NCBI GenBank assembly: GCA_021732145.1
Contig: JAKFVN010000007.1
Location: forward strand, 21,001-85,000
Length of the DNA stretch: 64,000 nucleotides
From: Alphaproteobacteria bacterium
GTDB taxonomy: Bacteria; Pseudomonadota; Alphaproteobacteria; UBA9219; RGZA01
Direction of reading: 5' to 3'
Shown here: piece after piece, positions 37,205 to 47,626 of the stretch
How the letters are laid out: each line of letters starts with the position of its first letter
How positions within the stretch are numbered: position 1 is the first letter of the stretch
The notes under the pieces: generated by a model
Seen by the model: only the letters and a program-made list of their open reading frames with translations
Told to the model about the DNA's origin: nothing
The model's database searches: none
Translations under genes and position numbers: made by a program

Positions 37205-38305
37205 CTATCCTGCCCGAACGAAGCTTTCCAGCCTGTCATTGCCAAGCATCTTGCACGCATATGGCTTGAATTGGTGGCGCTGCACCAAGGTTTCAACCCC
37301 CAATGGCTTCAGGCTTGGCTTGCCATCATCGCCAATCAGCGACGGCGCAGTAATCCATTCCAGCCTATCAATCACGCCGTCTTTAATCAGCGCAGCCGCC
37401 AGATACGCGCCGCCTTCGACCAGCACGCGCGTTAATCCGCGTTCGCCCAATTTGCGCGCAGCAACGCCCAAATCAATATAGCCATCATCATTGGTTGGAA
37501 CGGTGAGCACAATTGCGCCGCGCTTTTCCAATTCCTTGATTTTCCCGGCATCGCTTTTTTCGCGCGTGATAATCCAAAGCGGTTTTTCACCCGCGGCTGT
37601 GACCATTTTTCCGGTCATTGGAATATTCAATTGCCTGTCCACCACAATGCGGATGGGTGATGCTTTTTCAAGGCCCGCCAAACGGCAAGTCAGTTCAGGG
37701 TCATCCGCCAACACCGTGCCAATGCCCACCATTACAGCGTCATTCGATGCGCGCAGCGTATGCACATATTGGCGCGCGGTTTCGCCGGTTATCCAGCGGC
37801 TTTCGCCGCTTTCGGTGGCGATGCGGCCATCGAGTGTGCTGGCCAATTTCAATGTGAACATGGGCCGGCCATGCTTCACGCGCTTTAAAAAACCTTCCTG
37901 CTGGAATGCGGCTTCTTCGGCCAGCACACCCGAAACCACTTCAATGCCCGCAGCGCGCAGCATCGTAAAACCTTTACCACTCACACGTGGATCCGGATCT
38001 TCCATCGTTGCGACTACACGCGCAATGCCCGCGTTAATTAAAGCTTCGGAACATGGAGGGGTTTTACCGTGATGGGAGCAAGGCTCTAAGGTCACATACG
38101 CAGTTGCGCCTTTGGCTTTATCTCCCGCTTGCGCAATCGCTTGCGTTTCCGCATGCGGGCGGCCCCCCGGCTGCGTTACGCCGCGGCCAACAATCATGCC
38201 GTCTTTGACAAGCACGCAGCCAACCGATGGGTTTGGCGCCACCTGCCCTAACATGCGCGCGCCCATATTCAGCGCGATTTTCATATAGTCGATGTCGTTG
38301 TGCAT
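37205..38305 (-). CDS. ribD: bifunctional riboflavin deaminase/reductase
   Basis: Carries two successive reactions on the GTP-derived pyrimidine. The N-terminal deaminase (about 1-145) has the zinc motifs PHAETQAIAQAG and TLEPCSHHGKTPPCSEALI. The C-terminal NADPH reductase (about 146-366) has FTLKLASTLDGRIAT, WITGETARQYVHTLRASNDA and LVEGGAYLAAALI. The length is standard. The gene begins directly after the nrdR stop. Confidence 0.96.
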   Translation of the reverse strand: MHNDIDYMKIALNMGARMLGQVAPNPSVGCVLVKDGMIVGRGVTQPGGRPHAETQAIAQAGDKAKGATAYVTLEPCSHHGKTPPCSEALINAGIARVVATMEDPDPRVSGKGFTMLRAAGIEVVSGVLAEEAAFQQEGFLKRVKHGRPMFTLKLASTLDGRIATESGESRWITGETARQYVHTLRASNDAVMVGIGTVLADDPELTCRLAGLEKASPIRIVVDRQLNIPMTGKMVTAAGEKPLWIITREKSDAGKIKELEKRGAIVLTVPTNDDGYIDLGVAARKLGERGLTRVLVEGGAYLAAALIKDGVIDRLEWITAPSLIGDDGKPSLKPLGVETLVQRHQFKPYACKMLGNDRLESFVRAG

Positions 38306-38779
38306 TTAGGTGCCGGATTTCTGGTTATCTTGGCGCAGATTATCAATGAATTCATTGAAATCATCTGGCTCACGGAAATCTTTATAAACCGATGCGTAAC
38401 GCACATAGCCAACGTGGTCGAGCGTCAATAACGCATCCATCACATATTCGCCGATTTGTTTGGTGGTGATTTCGTTTTCACCCAAAGATTCCAACTGGCG
38501 CACGATGCTGTTCACCACGGCTTCAATGCGTTCTTCATCAATCGGGCGTTTGCGAAGCGCAAGACGAAGCGAGCGTTCAACCTTGCTGCGTTCAAAGGGC
38601 TGGCGTTCGCCATCCGATTTCTTGATAACGATGAGTTCGCGCAATTGCACGCGCTCAAACGTCGTGAAGCGCGCACCGCATTGATTGCACTGACGGCGAC
38701 GACGAATAGCCGCATCATCATCCGTTGAACGGCTGTCTTTTACTTGGCTATCTTCATGTCCGCAGAACGGGCAGCGCAT
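38306..38779 (-). CDS. nrdR: transcriptional repressor NrdR
   Basis: A 157-residue zinc- and nucleotide-binding repressor of ribonucleotide reductase genes. The N-terminal zinc ribbon has [17 protein letters not shown] and [14 protein letters not shown]; an ATP-cone follows ([20 protein letters not shown]). It senses dATP/ATP balance and binds NrdR boxes at nrd promoters. It sits between glyA and ribD, its usual neighbourhood in alphaproteobacteria. Confidence 0.97.
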   Translation of the reverse strand: MRCPFCGHEDSQVKDSRSTDDDAAIRRRRQCNQCGARFTTFERVQLRELIVIKKSDGERQPFERSKVERSLRLALRKRPIDEERIEAVVNSIVRQLESLGENEITTKQIGEYVMDALLTLDHVGYVRYASVYKDFREPDDFNEFIDNLRQDNQKSGT

Positions 38780-38787
38780 AAATGCTC

Positions 38788-40110
38788 CTACCTTGTTTCA
38801 GCCTGGTAAATCGGGAAACGATCGCACAGGGCTTTCACCTCCGCCTTTACCTTGGCTTCGACCAAATTGTTGCCATCAGGATTTTGTGCAAGCGTAGCAA
38901 CGGTTTCCGCAATCCAGTTTGCAATCTGCTTGAACTCGGCCTTAGTGAATCCGCGCGTTGTTGCGGCGGGTGAACCCAAACGCACGCCCGAAGTCACGGT
39001 TGGCGGTTTGGTATCAAACGGAATGCCGTTCTTGTTCGATGTCATGCCTGCGTTTTCCAAAGCAGTCGTCGCATCCTTACCCGTGATGTTCTTTGATGTT
39101 AAATCGACGAGCACAATGTGGCTGTCGGTTCCGCCCGATACAACGCCGAAGCCGTGGCTTACAAGGGTGTCAGCAAGAATGCGTGCGTTATCAAGAACAT
39201 TTTGCGCATAGGTTTTAAATGCAGGTTGCAATGCTTCACCAAACGCAACCGCCTTTGCAGCAATCACATGCATGAGTGGGCCGCCCTGAATACCCGGGAA
39301 GATAGCGGAGTTGAATTTTTTACCGAGTTCCGGGTCGTTCGATAAAATCATGCCGCCACGTGGGCCGCGCAATGTTTTATGCGTGGTGGTGGTTGCAACA
39401 TGCGCATGCGGGAACGGGCTTGGGTACACGCCGCCAGCAATCAAACCGGCATAATGCGCCATATCCACCATAAACACTGCACCAACTTCATCGGCAATGT
39501 TGCGGAAACGTGCGAAGTCGATGGTGCGCGGGTAAGCCGAGCCACCAGCGATAATCATCTTCGGTTTATGCTTGCGTGCCAATTCTTCCATTTGTTCGTA
39601 ATCAATCAAATGCGTATCGCGCTTCACGCCGTAGCTGACCACGTTAAACCATTTGCCGGATTGATTGACGGATGCGCCGTGGGTTAAGTGACCACCAGCA
39701 GCTAAATCCAAACCCATGAACGTATCACCGGGCTTCATCACCGCCATGAACACGGCCTGGTTTGCTTGGGAGCCGGAATTGGGTTGCACGTTGGCATAGG
39801 TGCAGCCGAATAATTTGCAGGCGCGGTCAATCGCCAGTTTTTCGGCGATATCGACATATTCGCAGCCATTGTAATAACGCTTGCCCGGATAACCTTCGGC
39901 GTATTTGTTGGTGAGCACGGAACCTTGCGCTTCCAATACCGCGCGGGACACGATGTTTTCCGAGGCAATCAATTCAATCTGGTCTTGCTGGCGGACAAGT
40001 TCGCCGCGCAGCGCTTCAAACAATTCAGGGTCGGATTTACGAACAGATTCTTCAAAGAACCGGTTACGAATTCCTGCAACGCTGTCATTTGCGGGTTGTG
40101 CTAAAGCCAT
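38788..40110 (-). CDS. glyA: serine hydroxymethyltransferase
   Basis: A PLP enzyme that turns serine and tetrahydrofolate into glycine and methylene-THF, the main one-carbon source. The 440-residue protein has the PLP-lysine motif [16 protein letters not shown], with the Lys as the internal aldimine. [20 protein letters not shown] near the start and [11 protein letters not shown] are also typical. It lies eight bases before nrdR and 14 bases after rpiB in the transcript. Confidence 0.97.
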   Translation of the reverse strand: MALAQPANDSVAGIRNRFFEESVRKSDPELFEALRGELVRQQDQIELIASENIVSRAVLEAQGSVLTNKYAEGYPGKRYYNGCEYVDIAEKLAIDRACKLFGCTYANVQPNSGSQANQAVFMAVMKPGDTFMGLDLAAGGHLTHGASVNQSGKWFNVVSYGVKRDTHLIDYEQMEELARKHKPKMIIAGGSAYPRTIDFARFRNIADEVGAVFMVDMAHYAGLIAGGVYPSPFPHAHVATTTTHKTLRGPRGGMILSNDPELGKKFNSAIFPGIQGGPLMHVIAAKAVAFGEALQPAFKTYAQNVLDNARILADTLVSHGFGVVSGGTDSHIVLVDLTSKNITGKDATTALENAGMTSNKNGIPFDTKPPTVTSGVRLGSPAATTRGFTKAEFKQIANWIAETVATLAQNPDGNNLVEAKVKAEVKALCDRFPIYQAETR

Positions 40111-40124
40111 TGGTCTTACCTTTC

Positions 40125-40574
40125 TTATAATTTATTCGGATCAAGTTTGTTTAATTTTTCAACGCGTTCGGCATATCGCCCGCCCAGAAATTCGGTTTTC
40201 AAAAAGACTTCCACGCAATCTCTGATAAGGTCATAGCCCATGAAATCAGCCGCAAGGCTGAGGATATTCGCATCATTATGCTGGCGCGCCATTTTGGCGG
40301 CGGTCACGTGCGGGCAAAGCGCTGCGCGCACATGCTGAAAACGATTGGCTGCCATCGCAATGCCATTGCCAGAGCCGCAGATGATAATTGCCTTACCTGC
40401 TTTGCCGTCTTTTAAGGCCAGCGCAGCAGCGACGCCAAAGTCCTGGCTATCTACGCGGTCGGCGCTTTTTGTTCCGAGATCAAGCGTCATGAAACCGAGG
40501 CTCTCGATGAACTTAATCAGCTCGCCCTTATAGGCAAAACCGCGATGGTCGGATGCAAGTGCGATAGTTTCCAT
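40125..40574 (-). CDS. rpiB: ribose-5-phosphate isomerase B
   Basis: Interconverts ribulose and ribose 5-phosphates. The 149-residue protein starts [20 protein letters not shown]. The catalytic Cys lies in [15 protein letters not shown] and the phosphate site in the N-terminal SDHRG. A later Arg/His-rich stretch ([20 protein letters not shown]) matches the family. A much longer open frame runs upstream but overlaps the divergent promoter region, so the Met at 40574 is preferred. It is the first gene of the leftward operon ending with thiL. Confidence 0.94.
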   Translation of the reverse strand: METIALASDHRGFAYKGELIKFIESLGFMTLDLGTKSADRVDSQDFGVAAALALKDGKAGKAIIICGSGNGIAMAANRFQHVRAALCPHVTAAKMARQHNDANILSLAADFMGYDLIRDCVEVFLKTEFLGGRYAERVEKLNKLDPNKL

Positions 40575-40686
40575 AATTGTTAAAAACCCGGTCTTTGGCA
40601 GAAATTTAAAGGAGGCAAAGACTATCAAAAATGGGGCTTTAAACAAAGCCTTTCTGAAAACATTATTTTTATGCTGAAATGCCCTT

Positions 40687-40893
40687 ATGAACAGCAAAAA
40701 CGGCACGAAAACTACCAAGGAAATCCTCTTCGAAATCACGCACATGGGCGCCGTTGCAAGGGTTACGGCCATTGACCCTATCACTGGCACCGAAGTGGTT
40801 ATCCAAGGCCCTGCCAGCGCAGGCGATGCCGTTTTAAAGCAAAACGCCGCCCGAAAACTGATGTTCGTGCTCAACAAAGAAAAGAAAAAATGA
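40687..40893 (+). CDS. small DUF6898-like protein
   Basis: A soluble 68-residue basic protein. The core GAVARVTAIDPITGTEVVIQ, followed by GPASAGDAVLKQNAARKL, resembles a short alphaproteobacterial family of unknown function. The stop overlaps the next start in ATGA, so it is co-translated with the acetyltransferase gene. It is divergent from rpiB across 112 bases. Confidence 0.7.
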   Translation: MNSKNGTKTTKEILFEITHMGAVARVTAIDPITGTEVVIQGPASAGDAVLKQNAARKLMFVLNKEKKK

Positions 40894-41471
40894 ACCTGCA
40901 ATCTGTCACGTTGGAAAACGAAATTGTCCGCCTTGTTCCACTTACACTTGACCATGCAAAGGAACTGGGCGCAGCCGCTGCCGATGGCGCGTTATGGGAA
41001 CCGCAATATTCATCCATCCCATTGCCTAATGAAGAAACAAAATATATCCAAAACGCATTGAATGCCTGTGATGCAAAAATTTGCATTGCATTCGCAGTCA
41101 TCGAGCAACAATCGGGCGATTTAATCGGCACCACGCGGCTTTATCACTACGATGAGGAAAACGAACGTATTATGCTTGGCTACACATGGTATGCGAAACG
41201 CGCACAGGGTTCGAAAATCAACCCTTCATGTAAATTATTAGTGTTAGCGCACGCGTTTGAAATGTTGAATTGCGGCGCTGTTGAATTCCAAGTAGACAGC
41301 ACCAATGAACGATCATTGGCGGCAGTCAAAAAACTTGGTGCAAAACAGGATGGCATTTTGCGCAATCACAAAAAACGCCGTGATGGCAGCTATAGAGACA
41401 CGGTATCTTTCAGCATCACACGTGAAGAATGGCCACATATCAAACAACAGCTACAACAGAGAGTGGCCTGA
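40890..41471 (+). CDS. GNAT-family N-acetyltransferase (RimJ/RimL-like)
   Basis: A 193-residue acetyl-CoA-dependent transferase. The fold elements run VRLVPLTLDHAKELGAAAAD, LIGTTRLYHY, IMLGYTWYAKRAQGS and FQVDSTNERSLAAVKKLGAK, the last being the C-terminal acceptor-side motif shared with RimJ/RimL and with GNAT type 3 proteins. The acetyl-CoA loop lacks the sharp Q/RxxGxG/A and reads KRAQGSKINP. The substrate may be a protein N-terminus or a small amine. It overlaps the small gene before it and abuts folP (TGATG). Confidence 0.85.
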   Translation: MNLQSVTLENEIVRLVPLTLDHAKELGAAAADGALWEPQYSSIPLPNEETKYIQNALNACDAKICIAFAVIEQQSGDLIGTTRLYHYDEENERIMLGYTWYAKRAQGSKINPSCKLLVLAHAFEMLNCGAVEFQVDSTNERSLAAVKKLGAKQDGILRNHKKRRDGSYRDTVSFSITREEWPHIKQQLQQRVA

Positions 41472-42292
41472 TGCCCGCCCCTTTAATTATGGGAATTCTA
41501 AACGTCACACCGGATAGTTTTTCCGATGGCGGGAAGTTTGTGTTGGTTGATGCGGCGATAAAACACGGCGTTCAGTTGATGAATGACGGCGCGAATATTC
41601 TGGATATTGGCGGGGAATCCACACGACCAAACGCAACACCTGTTTCACCAAATGAAGAACAGAAACGCGTATTGCCCATTATAACCACATTAAAAGCAGA
41701 GGCACAAAAACGCGGCGTAAAAATTTCCGTTGATACGCGCAATGCCAGCACGATGCGCGAAGCGGTGAAAGCTGGCGCGGATATCATCAATGACGTCAGC
41801 GCTCTCACCCACACGCCTGAGAGCATGAAGGTTGCCGCCGAATGTGATGCGCAGATTGTGCTGATGCATATGCAAGGTAACCCGCAAACCATGCAAAACA
41901 ATCCAACCTATAAAGATGTCGTGCAGGATGTTTATGATTATCTGGAACAACGCATTGATGCATGCATGATGGCGGGCATTCAAAAATCACGCCTTATTGC
42001 CGATCCGGGCTTGGGGTTTGGCAAAACGGCGGAGCACAGTATCGCGCTGTTGAATAATGCACGGATATTCCAAAATCTTGGCGTTCCCATACTTATCGGT
42101 GCCTCACGCAAAAGCTTTCTTGCCAAACTTGCCAAGCTGGCAGAAGGCGAAGACCGACTGCAAATATCGCTAATTGCGGCAGTAATGGCCGTGGAGCACG
42201 GCGCACAAATCCTACGTGTGCATGATGTGGCCGAAACCAAAGAAGCCTTAATGATTTGGCAAGGTTTGGACCGTATTGATAACAGCCATTAA
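41471..42292 (+). CDS. folP: dihydropteroate synthase
   Basis: Joins pterin pyrophosphate and p-aminobenzoate in folate synthesis; the sulfonamide target. The 273-residue TIM-barrel enzyme has LIMGILNVTPDSFSDGG, ANILDIGGESTRPNATPV and VSVDTRNAST-like KISVDTRNASTMREAVKAG, then LMHMQGNPQTMQ and LIADPGLGFGKT. The start at 41471 (MPAPLIMGIL) shares one base with the upstream stop; a start 14 codons earlier would overlap the acetyltransferase gene. Confidence 0.96.
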   Translation: MPAPLIMGILNVTPDSFSDGGKFVLVDAAIKHGVQLMNDGANILDIGGESTRPNATPVSPNEEQKRVLPIITTLKAEAQKRGVKISVDTRNASTMREAVKAGADIINDVSALTHTPESMKVAAECDAQIVLMHMQGNPQTMQNNPTYKDVVQDVYDYLEQRIDACMMAGIQKSRLIADPGLGFGKTAEHSIALLNNARIFQNLGVPILIGASRKSFLAKLAKLAEGEDRLQISLIAAVMAVEHGAQILRVHDVAETKEALMIWQGLDRIDNSH

Positions 42293-42308
42293 AGGGATTA
42301 TTGTCTAA

Positions 42309-43313
<1,005 letters not shown>

Positions 43314-43373
43314 AAAACAGCGCTTATTGCACTGCAACCTTGCGCCCTTGTGCGAAAGGCCATGGTCATGTCT

Positions 43374-43397
43374 AATTCCCCCATAATTTAGGGAATT
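43374..43397 (+). promoter_or_regulatory. hairpin over the ribosome binding site of the unknown membrane protein
   Basis: AATTCCC (43374-43380) pairs with GGGAATT (43391-43397), a seven-base stem with a ten-base loop. The right arm contains GGGAA, the only purine-rich stretch near the ATG at 43404. If transcribed it would hide the ribosome binding site. Confidence 0.35.
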
Positions 43398-43403
43398 TAA
43401 AAT

Positions 43404-44291
43404 ATGACGATGGAAATTGCAGGAAGCGAACCTAAGGCAAAATCACATATCGGTGATATTGCATTTTTATTTGGCTATGCTGCGGCAACGCTCGCGGTAG
43501 TCAGCGGTGTTCGTTATATTCAATCACTTCCTGATCATAACGCCCATCAGGCGTTACGCGAAGTTGTCGGCACGCAAAATCTTCACCCCAAGGGCGGGCT
43601 TAATCAGGAATTTGCGGCAAGCCTGCGTTCCAAAGTCATGCCGCATGTCACGCAAACCGGCCTTCCCGGATTTGACCGCGAGCGGGTTTTTATTCATCCG
43701 GTCAGGACATTCAATATCGAAATGCTGGACACGCCCGAACGCAGCGTTCCTGTTAGCGTTACGTCCGCATTCCCGAATGCAGGTAATTTATACTATTCCA
43801 TTCCCTATAATGGCCGCCAAACGCTGGTTCAATGCGATTGGCGGCAATGGGTGCGCGTGCAGATTGCGGGGTTTGTGTCGCAGCAACCTGCAACCTTGAG
43901 CGAAGTAATGAATGGCTGTAATATAGTTGGCAATACAACGAACCCGATGCATGCCAAACGCATGGCTGCAAGCCAGTTTGAAACGCCAACCGGCCTGCGC
44001 GATGAAGCGGCCAATGCACTCCAGCAAATCGTGCAATATGGCGATGTGTTAAGCAGCGACCCAGCGCGCATTAATGTGCTGCTGGATGGATTTGGCATTG
44101 GCAATGTGGTGACGGAACCCATGAAGACCACCAATGTTCAAGTGCAGTTGTTCATGGATGGCAAATTGCTGACCTGCGAAAAAAGAACCGCCAACATCAC
44201 TGAAGTAAAATTACCGGGCCGCAAAACCGTTGCCGATATGGCCGATGGGTTCCGCGTGCGCGACTTCGTCACGCTGCAATTTTGTGGTTAG
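43404..44291 (+). CDS. single-span membrane protein of unknown function
   Basis: A 295-residue protein with one N-terminal hydrophobic segment (IAFLFGYAAATLAVVSGVRY, about 18-37), probably an anchor with most of the chain in the periplasm. The rest shows no known family. It has a few cysteines (QCDWRQWVRV, NGCNIVG, LTCEKRT, LQFCG), which could form disulfides in the periplasm. A Met codon at 43410 is an alternative start. It lies 90 bases after mdh and is convergent with mrp. Confidence 0.65.
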   Translation: MTMEIAGSEPKAKSHIGDIAFLFGYAAATLAVVSGVRYIQSLPDHNAHQALREVVGTQNLHPKGGLNQEFAASLRSKVMPHVTQTGLPGFDRERVFIHPVRTFNIEMLDTPERSVPVSVTSAFPNAGNLYYSIPYNGRQTLVQCDWRQWVRVQIAGFVSQQPATLSEVMNGCNIVGNTTNPMHAKRMAASQFETPTGLRDEAANALQQIVQYGDVLSSDPARINVLLDGFGIGNVVTEPMKTTNVQVQLFMDGKLLTCEKRTANITEVKLPGRKTVADMADGFRVRDFVTLQFCG

Positions 44292-44300
44292 TTTTTGGAG

Positions 44301-45449
44301 CTAATCTTCAATCGTAATTTTTGGTGCGGCGCGCTGCGGGCTGCCTGACAGCTTTTCCCATACCTTGCCGGCTATTGCTTGATAGCTTTGTGAAATCACA
44401 TCGGCGGGCTCAATCGCGGTAATCGGCGTACCCGCATCCGATGTTTCACGAAGGCGCATGGTCAGTGGTATTTCGCCAAGGAATGGCTCGCCAATGCGTT
44501 CCGCTTCATGCTTTGCGCCGCCATGCCCGAAAATATCGCTCTGCGTTCCGCAGCTTGGGCAGATGAAGCTGCTCATATTCTCAATCAAACCCAAAATCGG
44601 AATTTCCACGCGGCGGAACATGGCAATGGCTTTACGCGCATCAATCAATGCCAAATCCTGCGGCGTTGAAACAATCACCGCGCCGGCCATCGGCACATTC
44701 TGCGCAAGCGTCAATTGCGCATCGCCCGTGCCCGGCGGCATATCAATCACCAGCGTGTCCAATGGCCCCCAATTCACGTCATTCAGCATTTGTTTTAGCG
44801 CAGTCTGTACCATTGCGCCACGCCAAATCACGGGCGTTTCTTCTTCCACCATGAAGCCGATGGACATAATTTTCAGGCCGTATTTTTCAAGCGGGACAAG
44901 CTTGTTATCCTTCGTTTCCGGTTTGCTGGTGAGGCCGAATAAACGCGGCACCGATGGGCCGTACACATCGGCATCGAGCAATCCGACGCGCAATCCTTTT
45001 TGCGCCAATGCGCAGGCAAGGTTTGCAGCCGTGGTTGATTTTCCCACCCCGCCCTTGCCCGAAAGCACGGCAATAATTTTTCCAAGATGCCTGGTTTCCA
45101 TGTGCGGGCGGCCATGTGGCTTTGCCGAATGCGGCGCAGGTGCTGGCGCGTGGTGCCGCGCCACAGGCATATCATTATTTGACGATGTAAAAATCGCGCG
45201 TGCGCCGGTCACGCCTTTAATCGACAGCACTGCTTTTTCAGAAACTTCGCGCAGGCGTTCCATCAATGCTTCATCGCCATCGCGCATATCGACCACGAAA
45301 GTTACAACTGTGTCTTTTTCTTGGCGCTTGAGCACAATGCCTGAAATCATCTTAAGTGCCATCAGGCTTTGCCCTTTTACAGGGTGCAACACGGCATTTA
45401 GTGCTTTTTCTATATCCGCCTTCGTAAGGTTTTTAGATTTGAAGAACAT
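44301..45449 (-). CDS. mrp: Mrp/ApbC-type P-loop iron-sulfur cluster carrier
   Basis: An ATPase that carries and delivers Fe-S clusters to apo-enzymes. The 382-residue protein has an N-terminal MIP18/DUF59 domain (about 7-90) joined by a His/Pro/Ala linker (about 95-120) to the deviant Walker A domain: IIAVLSGKGGVGKSTTAANL at about 125-144. The cluster-binding CxxC is FICPSCGTQSD. The start at 45449 (MFFKSKNLTKADIEKAL) is chosen because upstream codons have no family similarity and run into the hflK promoter region. It is divergent from hflK. Confidence 0.94.
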   Translation of the reverse strand: MFFKSKNLTKADIEKALNAVLHPVKGQSLMALKMISGIVLKRQEKDTVVTFVVDMRDGDEALMERLREVSEKAVLSIKGVTGARAIFTSSNNDMPVARHHAPAPAPHSAKPHGRPHMETRHLGKIIAVLSGKGGVGKSTTAANLACALAQKGLRVGLLDADVYGPSVPRLFGLTSKPETKDNKLVPLEKYGLKIMSIGFMVEEETPVIWRGAMVQTALKQMLNDVNWGPLDTLVIDMPPGTGDAQLTLAQNVPMAGAVIVSTPQDLALIDARKAIAMFRRVEIPILGLIENMSSFICPSCGTQSDIFGHGGAKHEAERIGEPFLGEIPLTMRLRETSDAGTPITAIEPADVISQSYQAIAGKVWEKLSGSPQRAAPKITIED

Positions 45450-45538
45450 GAAACTCTGCTTTAACTTTTTGTGCTGAAGCACTATATTCGTGCCCTTAAA
45501 CTTATAAAGCAAACATGCTTCGTAACAAAGAGGTTCTG

Positions 45539-46660
45539 ATGAGTTGGAATAATGGTGGCCCTTGGGGTAATAACGGGGGCAATAATTCGCCAAACAATTC
45601 AAGTGGCGGCAATCGTGGCCCCAACCGCCCGATGGGCAATAATAATCAAGACCCTGATATTGACGAATGGCTGCGCAAAAGCCGTGAGCAAATCCGCCAG
45701 GCCTTCCCCGGCAACCAGGGCAGCCCGCGCCGCCTGATTAGCATCGGCATTGTCGCCATCATTCTGCTATGGCTGGCCAGCGGATTTTATCAGGTGTCCA
45801 CCAACCAGATTGGTGTCGTCTTGCGCTTTGGCCAAGTGGTGCGCACGGAGCAAGCGGGGTTGCGCTATCACCTTCCTGAACCCATCGAAATGGTGCTGCT
45901 GCCTGACGTAAAAAGCATTCATCAAATCAAAATCGGGTTTCGCGATACCGGCAATGACAGCGACAGCAATTTAAGCGTGGATGGTGAAAGCCGCATGCTG
46001 ACGGGCGATGAAAACATCGTTGATATCGGCTTTTCCGTGTTCTGGAGCGTGAAGAACCCCGAAGATTATCTGTTTAACATGCGCAATCCTGATTTAACTG
46101 TGCGCTTGGCTTCGGAAAGCGCCATTCGCGAAATTGTGGGCCGTATGCAAATCCAGCCCATCCTGACCGAAAAACGCTCGGAGATTGAACGTGAAACAAC
46201 AGCACTGGTTCAAGCCATGCTCGATGAATACAAGGCAGGGATTGTGGTGACGCAGGTTCAACTGCTTAACGTCACACCCCCGCTTCCGGTTGTGGATGCA
46301 TTTAATGATGTGCAGCGCGCACGGGCAGATGGCGAGCGTTTAAGAAACGAGGCCGAAGCCTACCGCAATGACATTATTCCGCGCGCGCGCGGTGAAGCAG
46401 CCAAAATGCTGCAAGAAGCGGAAGGTTATCATGATCAGGTCATCAGCTTTGCCAAGGGTGATGCCGCGCGTTTCGAAAGCGTGCTGGCGGCTTACCAGCA
46501 GGCACGTGAAGTAACGGCAACCCGCCTCTACTTCGAAGCGATGGAAAACGTTTTGAAAAACGCCAATAAGGTTCTGATTGACCCTGCGATCAGCAAAGGC
46601 GGCGCGATGCCTATTTTGCCATTGCAGGACTTCGTTCGCAACCGCGCCAGCACACCATAA
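45539..46660 (+). CDS. hflK: HflK, regulator of FtsH protease
   Basis: An inner-membrane SPFH protein that, with HflC, cages FtsH and tunes membrane protein degradation. From MSWNNGGPWG the protein has 373 residues. A Gly/Asn/Pro-rich cytoplasmic N-terminus leads to one span (LISIGIVAIILLWLASGFYQ, about 63-82), then the periplasmic SPFH/band 7 domain (VSTNQIGVVLRFGQVVRTEQ) and a helical region rich in Arg, Glu and Ala. The ATG at 45539 follows an AAAGAGG ribosome binding site. It is 23 bases ahead of hflC. Confidence 0.95.
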   Translation: MSWNNGGPWGNNGGNNSPNNSSGGNRGPNRPMGNNNQDPDIDEWLRKSREQIRQAFPGNQGSPRRLISIGIVAIILLWLASGFYQVSTNQIGVVLRFGQVVRTEQAGLRYHLPEPIEMVLLPDVKSIHQIKIGFRDTGNDSDSNLSVDGESRMLTGDENIVDIGFSVFWSVKNPEDYLFNMRNPDLTVRLASESAIREIVGRMQIQPILTEKRSEIERETTALVQAMLDEYKAGIVVTQVQLLNVTPPLPVVDAFNDVQRARADGERLRNEAEAYRNDIIPRARGEAAKMLQEAEGYHDQVISFAKGDAARFESVLAAYQQAREVTATRLYFEAMENVLKNANKVLIDPAISKGGAMPILPLQDFVRNRASTP

Positions 46661-46683
46661 TACGGGCCATAAGGATAAGCGCC

Positions 46684-47556
46684 ATGACACCTAAACAAGT
46701 TTTTATAGCCATCGTAATCTTCCTTGGATACATGCTCGTCTCCGACAGCATTTTTGTCGTGAACCAGCAGCAGCAAGCCTTGGTATTGCAATTCCGTGAT
46801 GTGGTGCGCACCATTCACGACCCTGGCCTTAATTTCAAAATCCCGTTCTTCCAGACGATTGCCTATTTCGATAAGCGCGTGCTGCCATTGGAAGCGCCGG
46901 AACAGGAAGCGATTTTGGCTGACCAAAAGCGTTTGGTGGTTGACGCATTTGCGCGTTACCGCATCACCGATCCGCTTAAATTCTTCCAGCGCCTGAACAA
47001 CGAACGCGTAGCGAATGACCAATTGGGTATTCTGGTGAATTCATCCATGCGCCAAATTCTTGGCACGCTCAGCATGACCGATGTGTTGTCGGAACAGCGC
47101 GCGAAAATCATGATTGCGATTCGTGATGAAATGAATGAAAAGGCAAAATCCGCCGATTACGGTGTTGAAATCGTGGATGTGCGCATTCGCAGCGCCAATC
47201 TGCCGAATGAAACCAGCCAGTCAATCTTCGCCCGCATGATTTCCGAGCGCAAACGTGAAGCCGCCGAGTTCCGCGCCAAGGGCCAGGAATTATCGCAAGA
47301 AATTAAAGCAAAAGCCGAACGTGAAAAGACCGTTCTGCTTGCCGAAGCGCAACGCAAGGCCGAGACCAAGCGCGGGGATGGCGACCAGGAAGCCTTGCGA
47401 ATTGTTTCACAGGCAACCGGCAAGGATGCGCAGTTTTATAATTTCTACCGCAGTTTGCAGGCCTACCGCGAAACAATGGCGAATAAGGACACATCGATTA
47501 TCCTCAGTCCCGATAGCGATTTCTTCCGTTATTTCGGCAAAGTTTTGACAAAATAG
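46684..47556 (+). CDS. hflC: HflC, regulator of FtsH protease
   Basis: Partner of HflK in the inner membrane. The 290-residue protein has an N-terminal anchor (VFIAIVIFLGYMLVSDSIFV), then the SPFH domain starting VVNQQQQALVLQFRDVVRTI, a conserved VDAFARYRITDPLKFFQ strand and a long helical stretch rich in Lys, Glu and Ala. The ending DFFRYFG is family typical. hflK, hflC and degP form one rightward transcript, the usual alphaproteobacterial order. Confidence 0.95.
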   Translation: MTPKQVFIAIVIFLGYMLVSDSIFVVNQQQQALVLQFRDVVRTIHDPGLNFKIPFFQTIAYFDKRVLPLEAPEQEAILADQKRLVVDAFARYRITDPLKFFQRLNNERVANDQLGILVNSSMRQILGTLSMTDVLSEQRAKIMIAIRDEMNEKAKSADYGVEIVDVRIRSANLPNETSQSIFARMISERKREAAEFRAKGQELSQEIKAKAEREKTVLLAEAQRKAETKRGDGDQEALRIVSQATGKDAQFYNFYRSLQAYRETMANKDTSIILSPDSDFFRYFGKVLTK

Positions 47557-47626
47557 GCGGTAAGACTGCGCGGTCATGATTGCATGTTGCGGTTACAAAG
47601 GCGTTTCATCACGTAAAGGATTGATT

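Noticed and set aside
40575-40955. N-terminal extension of rpiB
   Set aside because: The extra 127 codons share no family similarity and lie opposite the DUF6898-like gene and its promoter; the Met at 40574 begins the conserved domain.
44458-45477. 339-codon rightward open frame opposite mrp
   Set aside because: Antisense to mrp, which has an intact P-loop and CxxC; the translation is Ser/Ile/Pro-rich and low in complexity.
45450-45602. N-terminal extension of mrp
   Set aside because: It covers the hflK start region and shows no similarity to the family; the Met at 45449 starts the DUF59 domain.
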